From Jimgerdemannia flammicorona (taxonomy: Eukaryota; Mucoromycota; Endogonomycetes; Endogonales; Endogonaceae): 10,591 nucleotides of DNA. This document shows positions 1 to 8,236 of this stretch, piece by piece. The notes beneath the pieces were generated by a model. That model saw nothing but the letters and a program-made list of their open reading frames with translations, made no database searches and was not told the DNA's origin. Numbering within the stretch: position 1 is the first letter of the stretch; every line of letters starts with the position of its first letter. The position numbers and the translations under genes were made by a program. The stretch is from NCBI GenBank assembly GCA_003990745.1, contig RBNI01007155.1, forward strand, positions 1 through 10,591, in the 5' to 3' direction.

Positions 1-1518
1 AAAAAGTATTTTATATATCTCAACTTTAGCTATATATCTCAAACATCTTTAAAGAAAATACTATACTATCTCTAGATCTAGTAATATTATTTGGCAATTA
101 AAATATAAAGTAGACTATATTTTAGATTATAAAGATCACTAATTTGGATAAGCTACCAAGCCTACTCAGTACTATCTTATAAAATAGAAAGAATATCTCA
201 AGTATAATACTATCTGCAAAAGAGAAGATAATTTTTACCAAATATAAAAGAAACAGTAACCCAATACAGATATATGATATGTAGAATGAAAATTCTAATG
301 AAATTTCGAAAAAAAAACAGTAATATTTCTAAATATCCCTAATGAAGAGAAGTATAAATATTCTGAAATAATCTTATATAAATAACTCACTCTCAATATG
401 AGTATCTAGCAATAATACAGAAAATAAATCAAAAATAAGATTACTGCTAATATTCTTATAGCTATTAAAGCTAATGGAATTTTATTAAATTACTTTCTAT
501 TAATATATATATAAATCTCTAGAAACCCAGATCTAAATAAAGCTCTATAATATTTTAGAAGGATCTAATATTTCCAGACTTTTTACTACCATTAAGAATT
601 AAAAGAGTACAATAAGATAGAATACCTTATCTATCAATAAGCTACTCTCAGTACTACTAAATAATGAGCTCACTATTTCATTAATTACTATATCTATATT
701 ATTGTCAAAAGACTTTATGTTCTTTTTGATACTCAATCCCAAGTCCTCAACTACCTCCATAGAGTATTCTCTGAGAACATTACTAATTTAAGTAATGAAC
801 AATAGAGCAATATTATTTTCATATAGTCTAGTATAATATTCTTCAGTTTGATAAGTATCTAGAGTTTAGTACTAAGTCTAATGAGTAGGCTTAGGCAAAG
901 AAGAGAAGAATATAATAAATTATTACATACTACTAAAAATTCTAACTAGTAGTTATAGTTATCTAAAACAGTATAAATATATAGAGATATATTCAGTATA
1001 CTATATTTAGTTATAGCCTCAAATATATATAAATACTCTCTATACTGAGTATATTATAATCTTAGCTCTACTTTCTCTAAATATAAGAATAAAGCAGTAT
1101 TCTTATCATAGAACTCTCAGATCTGACTTGTTGATAATTCTGAGCCTGATTAACTTAGGATATAAGTATTAGTATAAGAACTTAAAAGTGATATCTAGAC
1201 TCTACTACAACAGATAATTGGAACTCAGTATTTTCTTACAAGAACTCAGAACTTAGAGCTGATAGTCAGTTTGATTATCTATAATATATTAACTCTATTA
1301 GTATATAGTTTATTATAGATAAATTGAAAGATTATGAGAGTAAGATAAGTTAATCACTACTAAAACCCTTGCAAAATCAAAAATAAAGTAAAGAGTCTAC
1401 AAAAGATAATATAGTTCTTAAAAAAGAAAACAGAGATCTACTTAATAATATATTAGGATTTATTAAAGAAATAATATAATCTATATGGAAAAAAATATAA
1501 CTTACTCTTGCAGATTAA
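1..1518. other. AT-rich, heavily decayed repeat DNA without an intact gene
   Basis: This stretch is dominated by A and T with many TA steps and has a single CpG (307-308). No frame stays open long enough to suggest a working gene. The composition changes sharply near 1519, where the G-rich decayed LINE begins, so this is probably the older DNA into which that LINE inserted. The TA richness and loss of CpG fit a repeat exposed to repeated cytosine-to-thymine mutation, such as fungal RIP-like mutation or methylcytosine deamination. I cannot name the original element securely; a possible gag remnant inside it is listed separately. I saw no tRNA, rRNA, terminal repeats or CRISPR. Confidence 0.7.
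555..911 (+). pseudogene. Possible ruined gag of an LTR retrotransposon (tentative)
   Basis: Reading across all three plus-strand frames, fragments appear in the order expected for a fungal Ty3/Gypsy-type gag. First comes LEGSNISRLFTTIKN, then AHYFINYYIYIIVK and QVLNYLHRVFSENITNLSNE, then ILQFDKYLEFSTKSNE followed by a lysine- and arginine-rich AKKRRI. In such gag proteins an aromatic-rich helix, an FGDPN-like turn and an F-x-x-F/Y helix follow one another in this way. The frame changes at least twice and several stops interrupt the reading, so this would be a dead relic. No zinc knuckle, protease, reverse transcriptase or long terminal repeat was found nearby. The match is by eye to a degenerate pattern and may be chance. 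Confidence 0.22.
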
Positions 1519-3340
1519 TGGTGACCATTGAAATCTAATACTCAGTACTTCTGGAGAGAGGCTGGGAGGGTAAGAAGTACTCAGAAGAGGGGCTGTATAT
1601 GGTTGACCTTATGTTAGTTAGAGAGGTTATTGATAGAATAGACTGAATGCTAGAGGATAAAGTAGTGATTGATTGGAGAGTTCAGTATATCAGGCTTGAG
1701 GTGAAGGAACTGAAAGGTTTACTGAGACAGAAAGAGAACTTACAAGTGAAGAGTATGGTAGTCCAGCTGTGGTGGTAGAGGGAGAATGGTCTATGAAGTT
1801 TTTGTCATAGCTTCTGTAGGTAAGGAGAGTGAGATAGCAGTGAGACAGAGGTTTAGATGAGTTAGAGGAGTTGGTGGTGGAGACTCAGAGCATCTTGGGC
1901 CAGTTAAGTGAGTGTTGGGAGTTATTGTAGAGTAAGAAGAAGGGTGGAAAGAATATACTAACCATTGGATAGTATCTGAAGAACTGGTACCCAGATCTAA
2001 TAGAGAGTCTGGGTGGGCTAGAGATATTAGTTCAAGGAGAGGAGATTCTTTGGGTATTAGTGACAATAAGTTACAGAATAGCTCCTAGAGAGGATGGTTT
2101 GCCCTGGGATTTCTAGAAGAGAATAACAGGCATAGTAGTGATATTAGAGGAGATATCATAGATGTGTGATAATATTATTAACTCTGGGGCTTAGATTGGA
2201 GATCAGCAGCTAGGACTTATAGCTTTATATATAAGAATAAAGAGAGAAGAGAAAAGTAGAAGAACTGGAGACTGATCATACTTCTGGACCTAAAGAAGAT
2301 ATTTGATAGAATATAGTGAGTTTGGCTAGATAGAGTACTAAAGCATATTGAGGTCTCTTCAGACTTTTAGTAGTCCTTAGTTAGTCTGTTAGAGGGGAAC
2401 CAGATAGCTGTCTTGGTTAATAGTCATAGAGGGGTTTTGATTCTCCTTGATAGAGAGGTGCTATAGCATAATCTACTATCATCTATCCTTTATACCCTCT
2501 CTTTAGAGTCTTTGTTGGATAGGATTCAGTGTAAGGTAGGGGGGTTGAATATTTTTGATATAAACTAGAAGATTGGTACCTTTGTAGATAATAGAGTAGT
2601 CAGACAGAGCTCATTAGCTAATATAGCAGTATTGAAGAAAGCAGTTGAATAGTATGAAGAGCTAAGCTTAACTGATACAAGTATAAGGCTCTGGTTTTAA
2701 GAGATAAAATAGTAGGTGGAGATGTAATTGGAACAATCATCTCAGTAGGAGAGGCAGTCCAGTGTCTGGAGATCTATTTTATAGAATATAGCTCTCTATT
2801 ATCTAGAATATGATGAGAGCAGTGACTAACTGGGTGGGAGAGAGCACTTTAGGACTGGGGTGGCCAGTATACTTCTTGATAGAGAGAGTAATAGTACTGA
2901 ATATTTACTAGCTGCTTAGGCTATAGTATCTGAGATATTATCTGGACTTTTAGCATAGGTAGTGAAGAGGCTTCTGAAGATAGCTAAATCTTAGATGATA
3001 TAGTCAGATTAGATGAAAGATATTGATATTGCTGATAGACTGGGGAAGCTTTGGTCTTGTGAACTTTACCAAGTACTTATATTATATAAGAGTATAATGG
3101 CTAAAGTGAGTGAGTAAGCTGAGGGGATATGAGTGGGTCTCTCTTATACAGAAAGTGTAAGAGGCATGGTTTTCTCTCAAGGGGAGGTCCAGTGATCTGC
3201 TATCTATAGTAGTATTTAAGAGGAGTCATAGGATGTAGTTTTAGGGACTTCTGGTGGAGAGTAGTTAATAGGGCCCATCATATTGATATCCACTAGTAGA
3301 GTGAGAAAAGAGAGGAAGACTAATGTAGAGGTGAGACTGC
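1519..3340 (+). mobile_element. Old 5'-truncated LINE copy, first half (ORF2 linker, RT and downstream)
   Basis: This is a decayed copy of the LINE at 5085-10591, matching it from about 7715 onward. Shared anchors are the WxxLK...W-E-A-G segment (1519 against 7715), GEDGLPWDFWK (2088 onward against 8294 onward; old copy REDGLPWDF-stop-K), the RT motif A region (LDLKKIFDRI at 2284), LSSILYTLSLESL, and the RT active site, where FADD has become FVDN (about 2580). The aspartate pair is therefore broken. Many in-frame TAG and TGA codons and a 186-bp in-frame loss near 2281 confirm it is dead. The endonuclease half of ORF2 and all of ORF1 are absent, as expected from the 5' truncation typical of LINE insertion. 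It contains no CpG. The copy is cut at 3340 by the VPS2 retrocopy and resumes at 4396. Confidence 0.9.
3327..3340. repeat. Target-site duplication of the VPS2 retrocopy, poly(A) side
   Basis: The 14 bases agaggtgagactgc stand directly beside the poly(T) run at 3341 and recur exactly at 4396-4409. Both copies align to the same LINE positions (around 9755-9770 in the younger copy), so this is duplicated target DNA and not part of the insert. Confidence 0.92.
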
Positions 3341-3356
3341 TTTTTTTTTTTTTTTT
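3341..3356 (-). other. Poly(A) tail of the retrocopy (poly(T) on the plus strand)
   Basis: An uninterrupted run of 16 T lies exactly between the target-site duplicate ending at 3340 and the retrocopy 3' UTR starting at 3357. On the minus strand it is the poly(A) tail of the copied mRNA, which fixes the orientation of the insert. Confidence 0.92.
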
Positions 3357-3737
3357 GAACCTAGTAATGTTTATGTTAAGAGAAAGCAAGATAGCTATAA
3401 AGAGAATCAAAGTCTAGTAAACATACAAAGAATAGATGAAAGTATGATAACAAAAACACAAAAGTAATATAATATAGATCAATCTGATGTAATATTTATT
3501 AGGTGAGCAAAATGGTCTTATAAGCAGAGAAAAAAATAGAAAAAAAAAACAAAACAAACAGTCCCTCTCTCTCAAGCCACACAATATCTCTAGTGATAAT
3601 ACTATATAGCCAATTAATATATAACTCATTGGTACTATACCATATAGTCTATAATTATACCTCAAAGTACCTTTGCAAGAGCACCCTAACTCATATAATA
3701 GTACTACCCCTCACATCTCTCTCACTAATCTTTACTC
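3357..3737 (-). other. 3' UTR of the VPS2 retrocopy
   Basis: These 381 bases lie between the VPS2 stop codon and the poly(A) tail. They are AT-rich, include A/T homopolymer tracts around 3532-3549, and contain only short, low-complexity open frames that look like chance. I saw no clear AATAAA in the last 30 bases before the tail; fungal polyadenylation signals are loose, so this is not evidence against a processed mRNA. Confidence 0.7.
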
Positions 3738-4352
3738 TCATCTGAGATTATTGAGCCTTACTTACAGTATGGTATCATCCAACATCATGCCCTCAACCTG
3801 AGATATATACTCAGTGACTGCCATCAAGCTTTACTTCTACTTGATGTCTGTAGGAATATTGATGAGCTCCTGGTTCAGGTCAATACCAATCTCATCAAGA
3901 CCTTTATTGATGATCTCCTTGCTCTCCTCAGTATCATTCTCTTTCTCCATTATATCATCAATCATATCATTCATCATGTCCATGATCTCAGATTCCTACT
4001 CAAACTCCATCATGATGTTCTGAATTGCAGAGAGGTTCATCTGCCAGTTCATCAATAATATGGCTTTCATTACTCCTTTCATCACTTCTGCTATCTGCTG
4101 ATTAGAGCAGAGTATCTATATACATAGACCCACAGCCTACAGTTGTATCTAAATCAGATCCTTGGCCATGATCTTATATATGTTTAGCTGATTTGCCTTG
4201 GTGGTCTTCTTGATGTCAGAGAGCAGCTTCTTCTCTTACATCTCCAGCTTCACATACTCTCAGTTGAGCTCCTATTGAGTCTTCTGTAGGCTCAACTAGT
4301 ACTGATGCAATATCTCAGTGGAGGTCTTGTAGTAGCCAAAAAGGAGGTCTAT
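3738..4352 (-). pseudogene. VPS2: VPS2/CHMP2 (ESCRT-III subunit) processed pseudogene
   Basis: A functional VPS2 protein (Did4 in yeast, CHMP2 in animals) is a Snf7-family ESCRT-III subunit that polymerises on endosomal and other membranes to drive inward budding and scission, and recruits the Vps4 ATPase. Reading the minus strand in one frame of 205 codons gives, in order: (M/I)DLLFG near the start with ATG now ATA, EKKLLSDIKKTTKANQL, a shortened KIMAKDLI...QL-AVGL, SNQQIAEVMKGV, MNWQMNLSAIQNIMMEFE, ESEIMDM, LDEIGIDLNQEL, and a C-terminal LDDTIL-x-VRLNNLR. The last matches the MIM1 consensus (D/E)xxLxxRLxxL(K/R) bound by the Vps4 MIT domain. Family proteins are about 210-240 residues, so the copy is nearly full length. 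It is dead: the start is lost, numerous TAG, TGA and TAA codons interrupt it, and about 12 codons of the RTRRYVQKF region are missing near 4149. No frameshift was seen. The intact parent gene must lie elsewhere. Confidence 0.92.
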
Positions 4353-4395
4353 TGCTTATTTATTATAAGTGTAGAGTATAGAGATGAGATTGTAG
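4353..4395 (-). other. 5' leader of the VPS2 retrocopy
   Basis: Forty-three bases separate the former VPS2 start codon (ATA at 4352-4350, formerly ATG) from the 14-bp target-site duplicate at 4396. They are most simply the 5' UTR of the copied mRNA. The short length suggests the cDNA reached close to the cap, but a small 5' truncation cannot be excluded. Confidence 0.7.
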
Positions 4396-4409
4396 AGAGG
4401 TGAGACTGC
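4396..4409. repeat. Target-site duplication of the VPS2 retrocopy, 5' side
   Basis: This is an exact second copy of agaggtgagactgc (also 3327-3340). The bases that follow (c, ttttgctgagaggtg...) continue the alignment to the younger LINE at about 9770, so the old LINE resumes here. Confidence 0.92.
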
Positions 4410-5084
4410 CTTTTGCTGAGAGGTGCTCTAGTGGATGATTTCAGTATTAAGGATAATATGAAGTATCTTTAAGGACAAGTACTAGATCTATAGCCAGAGA
4501 TCTGACAGAGAGTAGATATTAGTAAAAAGTGAGACTGGGCTAGTGTCTAATTATAGAGTAAGGTAGTGATATAGTGACTTCTGTCAAAGTTCTAGATAGT
4601 GTGGTAGAGACTTCTATAGTAGAATGTGATATTGAACTTTCAGTTGAGACATCTGATGGAAGGGAGTACCTTTGATTGTAAGGAGTGCTATAATATCAAA
4701 CAGGAAGTGGGAGTGATACAGATTCTGGAATATTAGTTGGGAGAGTGTGAGGTCTTGGGAGACTTCTGGAAGATAGTTGAAGGCTTGCTTGAGATAAATC
4801 TACCTGAGCAGATAGTGGAGGAGAAGTGGGCTGCCCTTCAGGCATAGCTGATAAGAGAGGTAGGCAATGAGTGATTGATAGTTGAGTGGGCTCTAGTTAA
4901 TTGAGTTGGGCTTGCTGGATATTGGCTGTATGTTTTTAAGGATAATTAGAAGTTGACACTTAAGATATAGATAGTAAGATAGGAGTGGTTAGTGTAGGAG
5001 TTTTTAAATAAGTAGTAGCAGGAGTGAGACCCCAAGGAGATCTTCATTGAGAGCTTGTGGAGATAATTTGTAATAGAATTGGGG
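4396..5084 (+). mobile_element. Old LINE copy, second half (ORF2 C-terminus with zinc knuckle)
   Basis: This continues the old LINE after the VPS2 insert and aligns to about 9757-10442 of the young copy. Clear anchors are the zinc-knuckle region (FDCKEC about 4671-4688, LGECE about 4738-4752), the segment GWALAIWVGLAS in the young copy against EWALVN-stop-VGLAG here (4887 onward), and 5057-5084, which matches 10415-10442 with few differences. The histidine of the knuckle is now tyrosine (CAT to TAT), and stops are frequent. There is no CpG. The last 130 or so bases of the element's 3' end are absent because the young LINE begins here; they may resume beyond the window. Confidence 0.85.
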
Positions 5085-5086
5085 TA

Positions 5087-6832
5087 TCTGGAGGGGGCAG
5101 TAGAGCTGAGGGAGTAGCGGCTGGGGGGAGTGTGACTACTGATAGCGGTGGGACTGTCGATCTGGAAAAAAATCCAGATGTGACGGCTGATGGCGAGGCT
5201 GAGTGGCTGAGGCTTAGACAACAAGGGGACTTGGCCGATGGTGTAATGGGTCTGGCAGTGGCCCCATTACTCAAAAAATTGATCTCGGCATTTATGGTTA
5301 AACTGTGCTTCCGGGGCTTAGCGGTGACAGCGAAAATAGTGTTGGGGCTCATTGCTAAGCAGGTGGCAGGGGCTGCATCTGTGAAGTTTTTGAAGGGCCT
5401 GGAGGGAGTGGAGGTTGGTTTTGAGGAGGCGGCACCATTGGAGGAGGCATTGAAGGTTGGATTGGTGGTTGGAGAAGTATGTGTTCCGATGGCACGCTGT
5501 CTGAAGTGGGATCCTAGGTTGGTCCAACTGCTGGTTAAAGGAGTGCCAATGGTGACAGCAATAGAGACAAGAAAGAGGGTTGAGGACTTCATAGCGAAAT
5601 ATAGAGAGGTGGTGAATGTTAGATTTCGGGTCTGGGAAGGGACTATGCTCAGGACTGGGGATGTAGATGTGCAGATTAGGCTGGCTGGGAAGGAAGCTAC
5701 TGGGAAGGCGAGGGACTGGCCTTCGGCAATGGGCTGGGGAGCGATTTTGTGTAAGATGATGAGGGTGAAGGGAAGTGAGGAGGAGGAGGAGGATTTGTTG
5801 GAAGCACTAGAAGAGTTGGAGGGTGCTGTGGAGAAGTGAGCGAAGGCATGGGCAGCCTTCATGGAGGCAACACACCTGGAGGTGGTGGATGGAAAGCGGA
5901 TTCGAGTGAACAAGAAGCAGTGGGAAAGGGATCAGGGGTGTAAGAGGCAGAAAGAGTTGCTGGCCAAACTGGACAATGGGCCAATGGGGAATGCAAGCGA
6001 GGGGAAGGGCGCTGGGGGTGCCAGAGCGAGTATCTGGGCTGGCGAGGGGGAGGGAAAGGACAGAAAGGAGGCAGGGGAGGATGGGGAGAAGAAGACTAGT
6101 AAGGATCTATTTGCTGATGGCATGCTGGAGGTTTGGGAGGAAGATTGGGAGGGCTCCCCTACCCCTACCCCCCTTATTAGGCATGGCCCGGCTTCCCGAA
6201 ACAGAGTGGTAGAAGATGTGCAGATGTGAGGGGCCCAGAGGGTGCAATTCGGGGTTCCGGAGGTGGTATATGGTGGACAGGTGGTGGCTGCAGGTGAGGA
6301 GGAACTGGTGGATATCCCAGAGGTGTGGGATGAGTCTGCGAGTGTCGGAGCTGACACCACTATGTTGGACGGTGGGAGGCTGGCGACTCCGGGGGGAAAG
6401 GAGGTGGGGAACTTACTTTGGATGCGCCGGATGATGAATGACCTGGTGGCAGAAGAGTTGGGGGAAGTGGACTTGTGGGTGATGAGTGATGAGCACTGGG
6501 CTGGAATACTGTAGGGGGATGGAGTGACGAAGGCATTGAAGGCGGAAATTCTCGCAGTGTACTTAGCGGAGGAAGGGTATGAGGTGGATAAGGAGAGGGA
6601 GGCAGAGATGGCAGTCATTGCAGGAGAGAGGGCTGAGTACTACTGGAACGAGCGCTATGGACTGCAGCTCTGGCAGGAGGCGTGCATCGAATATCAGGAG
6701 GAGTTCGAGGAGAAGGCCGATGATGAGATGAATGAACTGCTGGCTGGATTGGAGGCTCAGAGGAGGGAAGAGGAGGAGGTGGTGGCGGAACACAATCTGG
6801 ACACGGTGCAGGAAGAGATGAGTATGGAGTAG
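5087..6832 (+). pseudogene. LINE ORF1, probably 5'-truncated, three internal stops
   Basis: LINE ORF1 proteins usually bind element RNA and form the RNP. Here one frame of about 581 codons runs to tandem TAG TAG (6830-6835), broken by TGA at 5837 and 6227 and TAG at 6512. The start is not visible; upstream codons belong to the old LINE, and the first in-frame ATG downstream is near 5246. The early part (LKKLISAFMVKLCFRG onward) looks globular, with MARCLKWDPRLVQLLVKGVP and ETRKRVEDFIAKYREVVNVR. It is followed by an acidic SEEEEEDLLEALEELEGAVEK run, a basic patch (GKRIRVNKKQWERDQGCKRQ), and a low-complexity Gly/Lys/Glu/Pro section. The last 100 residues are strongly acidic and probably coiled-coil. 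I see no CCHC knuckle or RRM. Assignment as ORF1 rests on position before ORF2 and on the shared frame and decay. Confidence 0.75.
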
Positions 6833-6865
6833 TAGAGATCGATTGACAACATAACATATTTCATT
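6833..6865 (+). other. ORF1-ORF2 spacer
   Basis: Thirty-three bases, beginning with the second of two tandem TAG stops, separate ORF1 from the ORF2 ATG at 6866. They are AT-rich compared with the flanking ORFs. Both ORFs lie in the same frame, so ORF2 could be reached by reinitiation after the tandem stops; that mechanism is inference. Confidence 0.6.
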
Positions 6866-6886
6866 ATGAACAGTACAACTAACATT

Positions 6887-7552
6887 TTTTCTCTAAATGT
6901 GAATGGGCTACGGGGGGCTACTCGATGTAGAAACATTTTTTCTTGGATGAAGGGATTGGAGGCCGATCTCTTCCTGCTGCAGGATGTTCGGTGTGAGGAT
7001 GATTTTGATAAGAGGGAGTGGACGAAGGAATGGAGAGGTGCAGCGATTTGGAAGGGCAAGGTTGGAATTTTGGTTCGGAAAGGTAGAGGGGAGATACAGG
7101 ATGTAAGATGCTGGGGGGAGAGACTAGTCTGGGGAGAGTGGATTCGGGCAGGTTGGGAGCCAGTTACCATTGGCTCCTACTACTGTCCTGCGATATGGGG
7201 TGAGTGGGTAGATTGGATGACAGGTTTACTGGAGAGCAGGATCTTTGTAGAGGCTGGGGTGGATATACTTGGGGGTGACTTCAATATGGTTCGGGATACA
7301 CTATTGGATAGAACAGATAGAGGATGAGGTGCTAAGAGCAGGAGTGGAGGACTAGTAGCTTGGGAGGAGGTTGAGAGACTAAGTGCACTGGTAGACACTG
7401 GGAGGGAGTGCTGGGGGAATAGAAGGGTTTATACACATTAGACAGGAGGTCTGGGGACAAGGATCGACTGGATCCTGACAGCCAGCTGCTGGGGCCTAGA
7501 TGTTTGGAAGTCATTGGAGGTAGAATGGTATCCATGGTCAGACCACTGGGGG
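6887..7552 (+). other. APE-type (EEP) endonuclease domain of ORF2
   Basis: Motifs of the exonuclease-endonuclease-phosphatase fold appear in order: SLNVNGLRG (Asn codon at 6896), LFLLQDVRC (6971 onward), GSYYCP (about 7172), GGDFN (catalytic Asp codon at 7277), TRIDWIL (Asp at 7466) and SDHWGL (Asp at 7541, His at 7544). This domain makes the first nick in target DNA. The usual metal-binding Glu after LQ is Asp here (codon 6983). In-frame stops at 7325 and 7439 fall inside the domain. Confidence 0.9.
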
Positions 7553-8236
7553 CTTTTGGGACAGGGGCACTTTGGGGGAAGTGGGGATGGGCCTGGACAT
7601 TGGCACCTCAATTTCTCTTTGTTAGATGATAAGACCCGGTGGGATGGGTGGGCTGTGGACATTCAGCAGAGGGTGGAGAATTGGCGGCAGGAGGGTGTCT
7701 CAGTTGGAGTTCGGTGGATGAGGTTGAAGGAGATGACCAAGATTTATTGGAGTGAGGCTGGTAAGGAGGCTGGGAAGCAGAAGAGGCGTTGAGTGCGTTG
7801 GGCTTCTACTAGATTAACTCGGCTCCTGGAGGAGTGGGCAAGGTTAAAAATGCTGGAGGGAGAAGATGATTGGCGGTTAACAAGGGCTAAAATAGAGGTC
7901 AAGGAACTACAACAGGTGCTGTGAGAAGAGGAGGAAGCGAGGGTACAGGGTTTGGCTGCACATCTCCGCTGGCAGGATTTGGAGGAAGGGGAGAGGCCTT
8001 CCAAGTTTCTTACAAGGGCTCTTAGGGTGAGACAGGTATAGCAACGGTGGGAAGGGGTATTAGACTCCGAGGGTATACTGGTGCAGGGTGTACAGGACAT
8101 TCTGGGAGTGCTGAAGGAGAGATAGAGTGGATTGTGGAGTGAGGAGGAGGGTGGGGCAGATGCTGTGACTATTGACCAAGTGTTGGAGGATTGGCACCCA
8201 CCACAAGTCGAGGGGCTAGATGATCTGGTAATACCA

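Larger units (their letters stand above)
3341..4395 (-). mobile_element. Processed retrocopy of a VPS2/CHMP2 mRNA
   Basis: This 1,055-bp insert has every visible mark of LINE-mediated retroposition of a host mRNA. Read on the minus strand it has a short 5' leader (4395-4353), an intron-free coding region (4352-3738), a 3' UTR of about 380 nt (3737-3357) and a 16-nt poly(A) tail (3356-3341). A 14-bp direct repeat of target sequence flanks it. Excising the insert and one repeat restores the old LINE's alignment to the young one without a gap. In other organisms LINE machinery makes processed pseudogenes by target-primed reverse transcription, and LINEs are present here; which LINE acted is inference. 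The insert is CpG-free like the surrounding old copy, so it predates the young LINE. Confidence 0.92.

Noticed and set aside
1..1518. CRISPR array, tRNA or terminal repeats in the AT-rich region
   Set aside because: No regularly spaced repeats, cloverleaf-like sequence or paired long repeats were seen; recurring TA-rich words reflect composition.
3414..3665. Minus-strand hydrophobic open frame of 83 codons
   Set aside because: It lies in the AT-rich 3' UTR of the VPS2 retrocopy, has low-complexity Leu/Phe/Ile/Tyr content, and shows no family motif.
3814..4023. Plus-strand hydrophobic open frame of 69 codons
   Set aside because: It is the antisense of the VPS2 pseudogene; Ile/Met/Ser richness comes from reversing Asp/Glu/Met codons.
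3738..4352. A functional VPS2 gene on the minus strand
   Set aside because: The start codon is lost, many in-frame stops interrupt it, and about 12 conserved codons are missing.
5044..5913. Long minus-strand open frame (289 codons), Ser/Pro/Thr-rich
   Set aside because: It is antisense to LINE ORF1. Its Ser/Ala/Pro richness is what a G-rich, Glu/Gly/Ala-coding sense strand gives in reverse. No motif was recognised.
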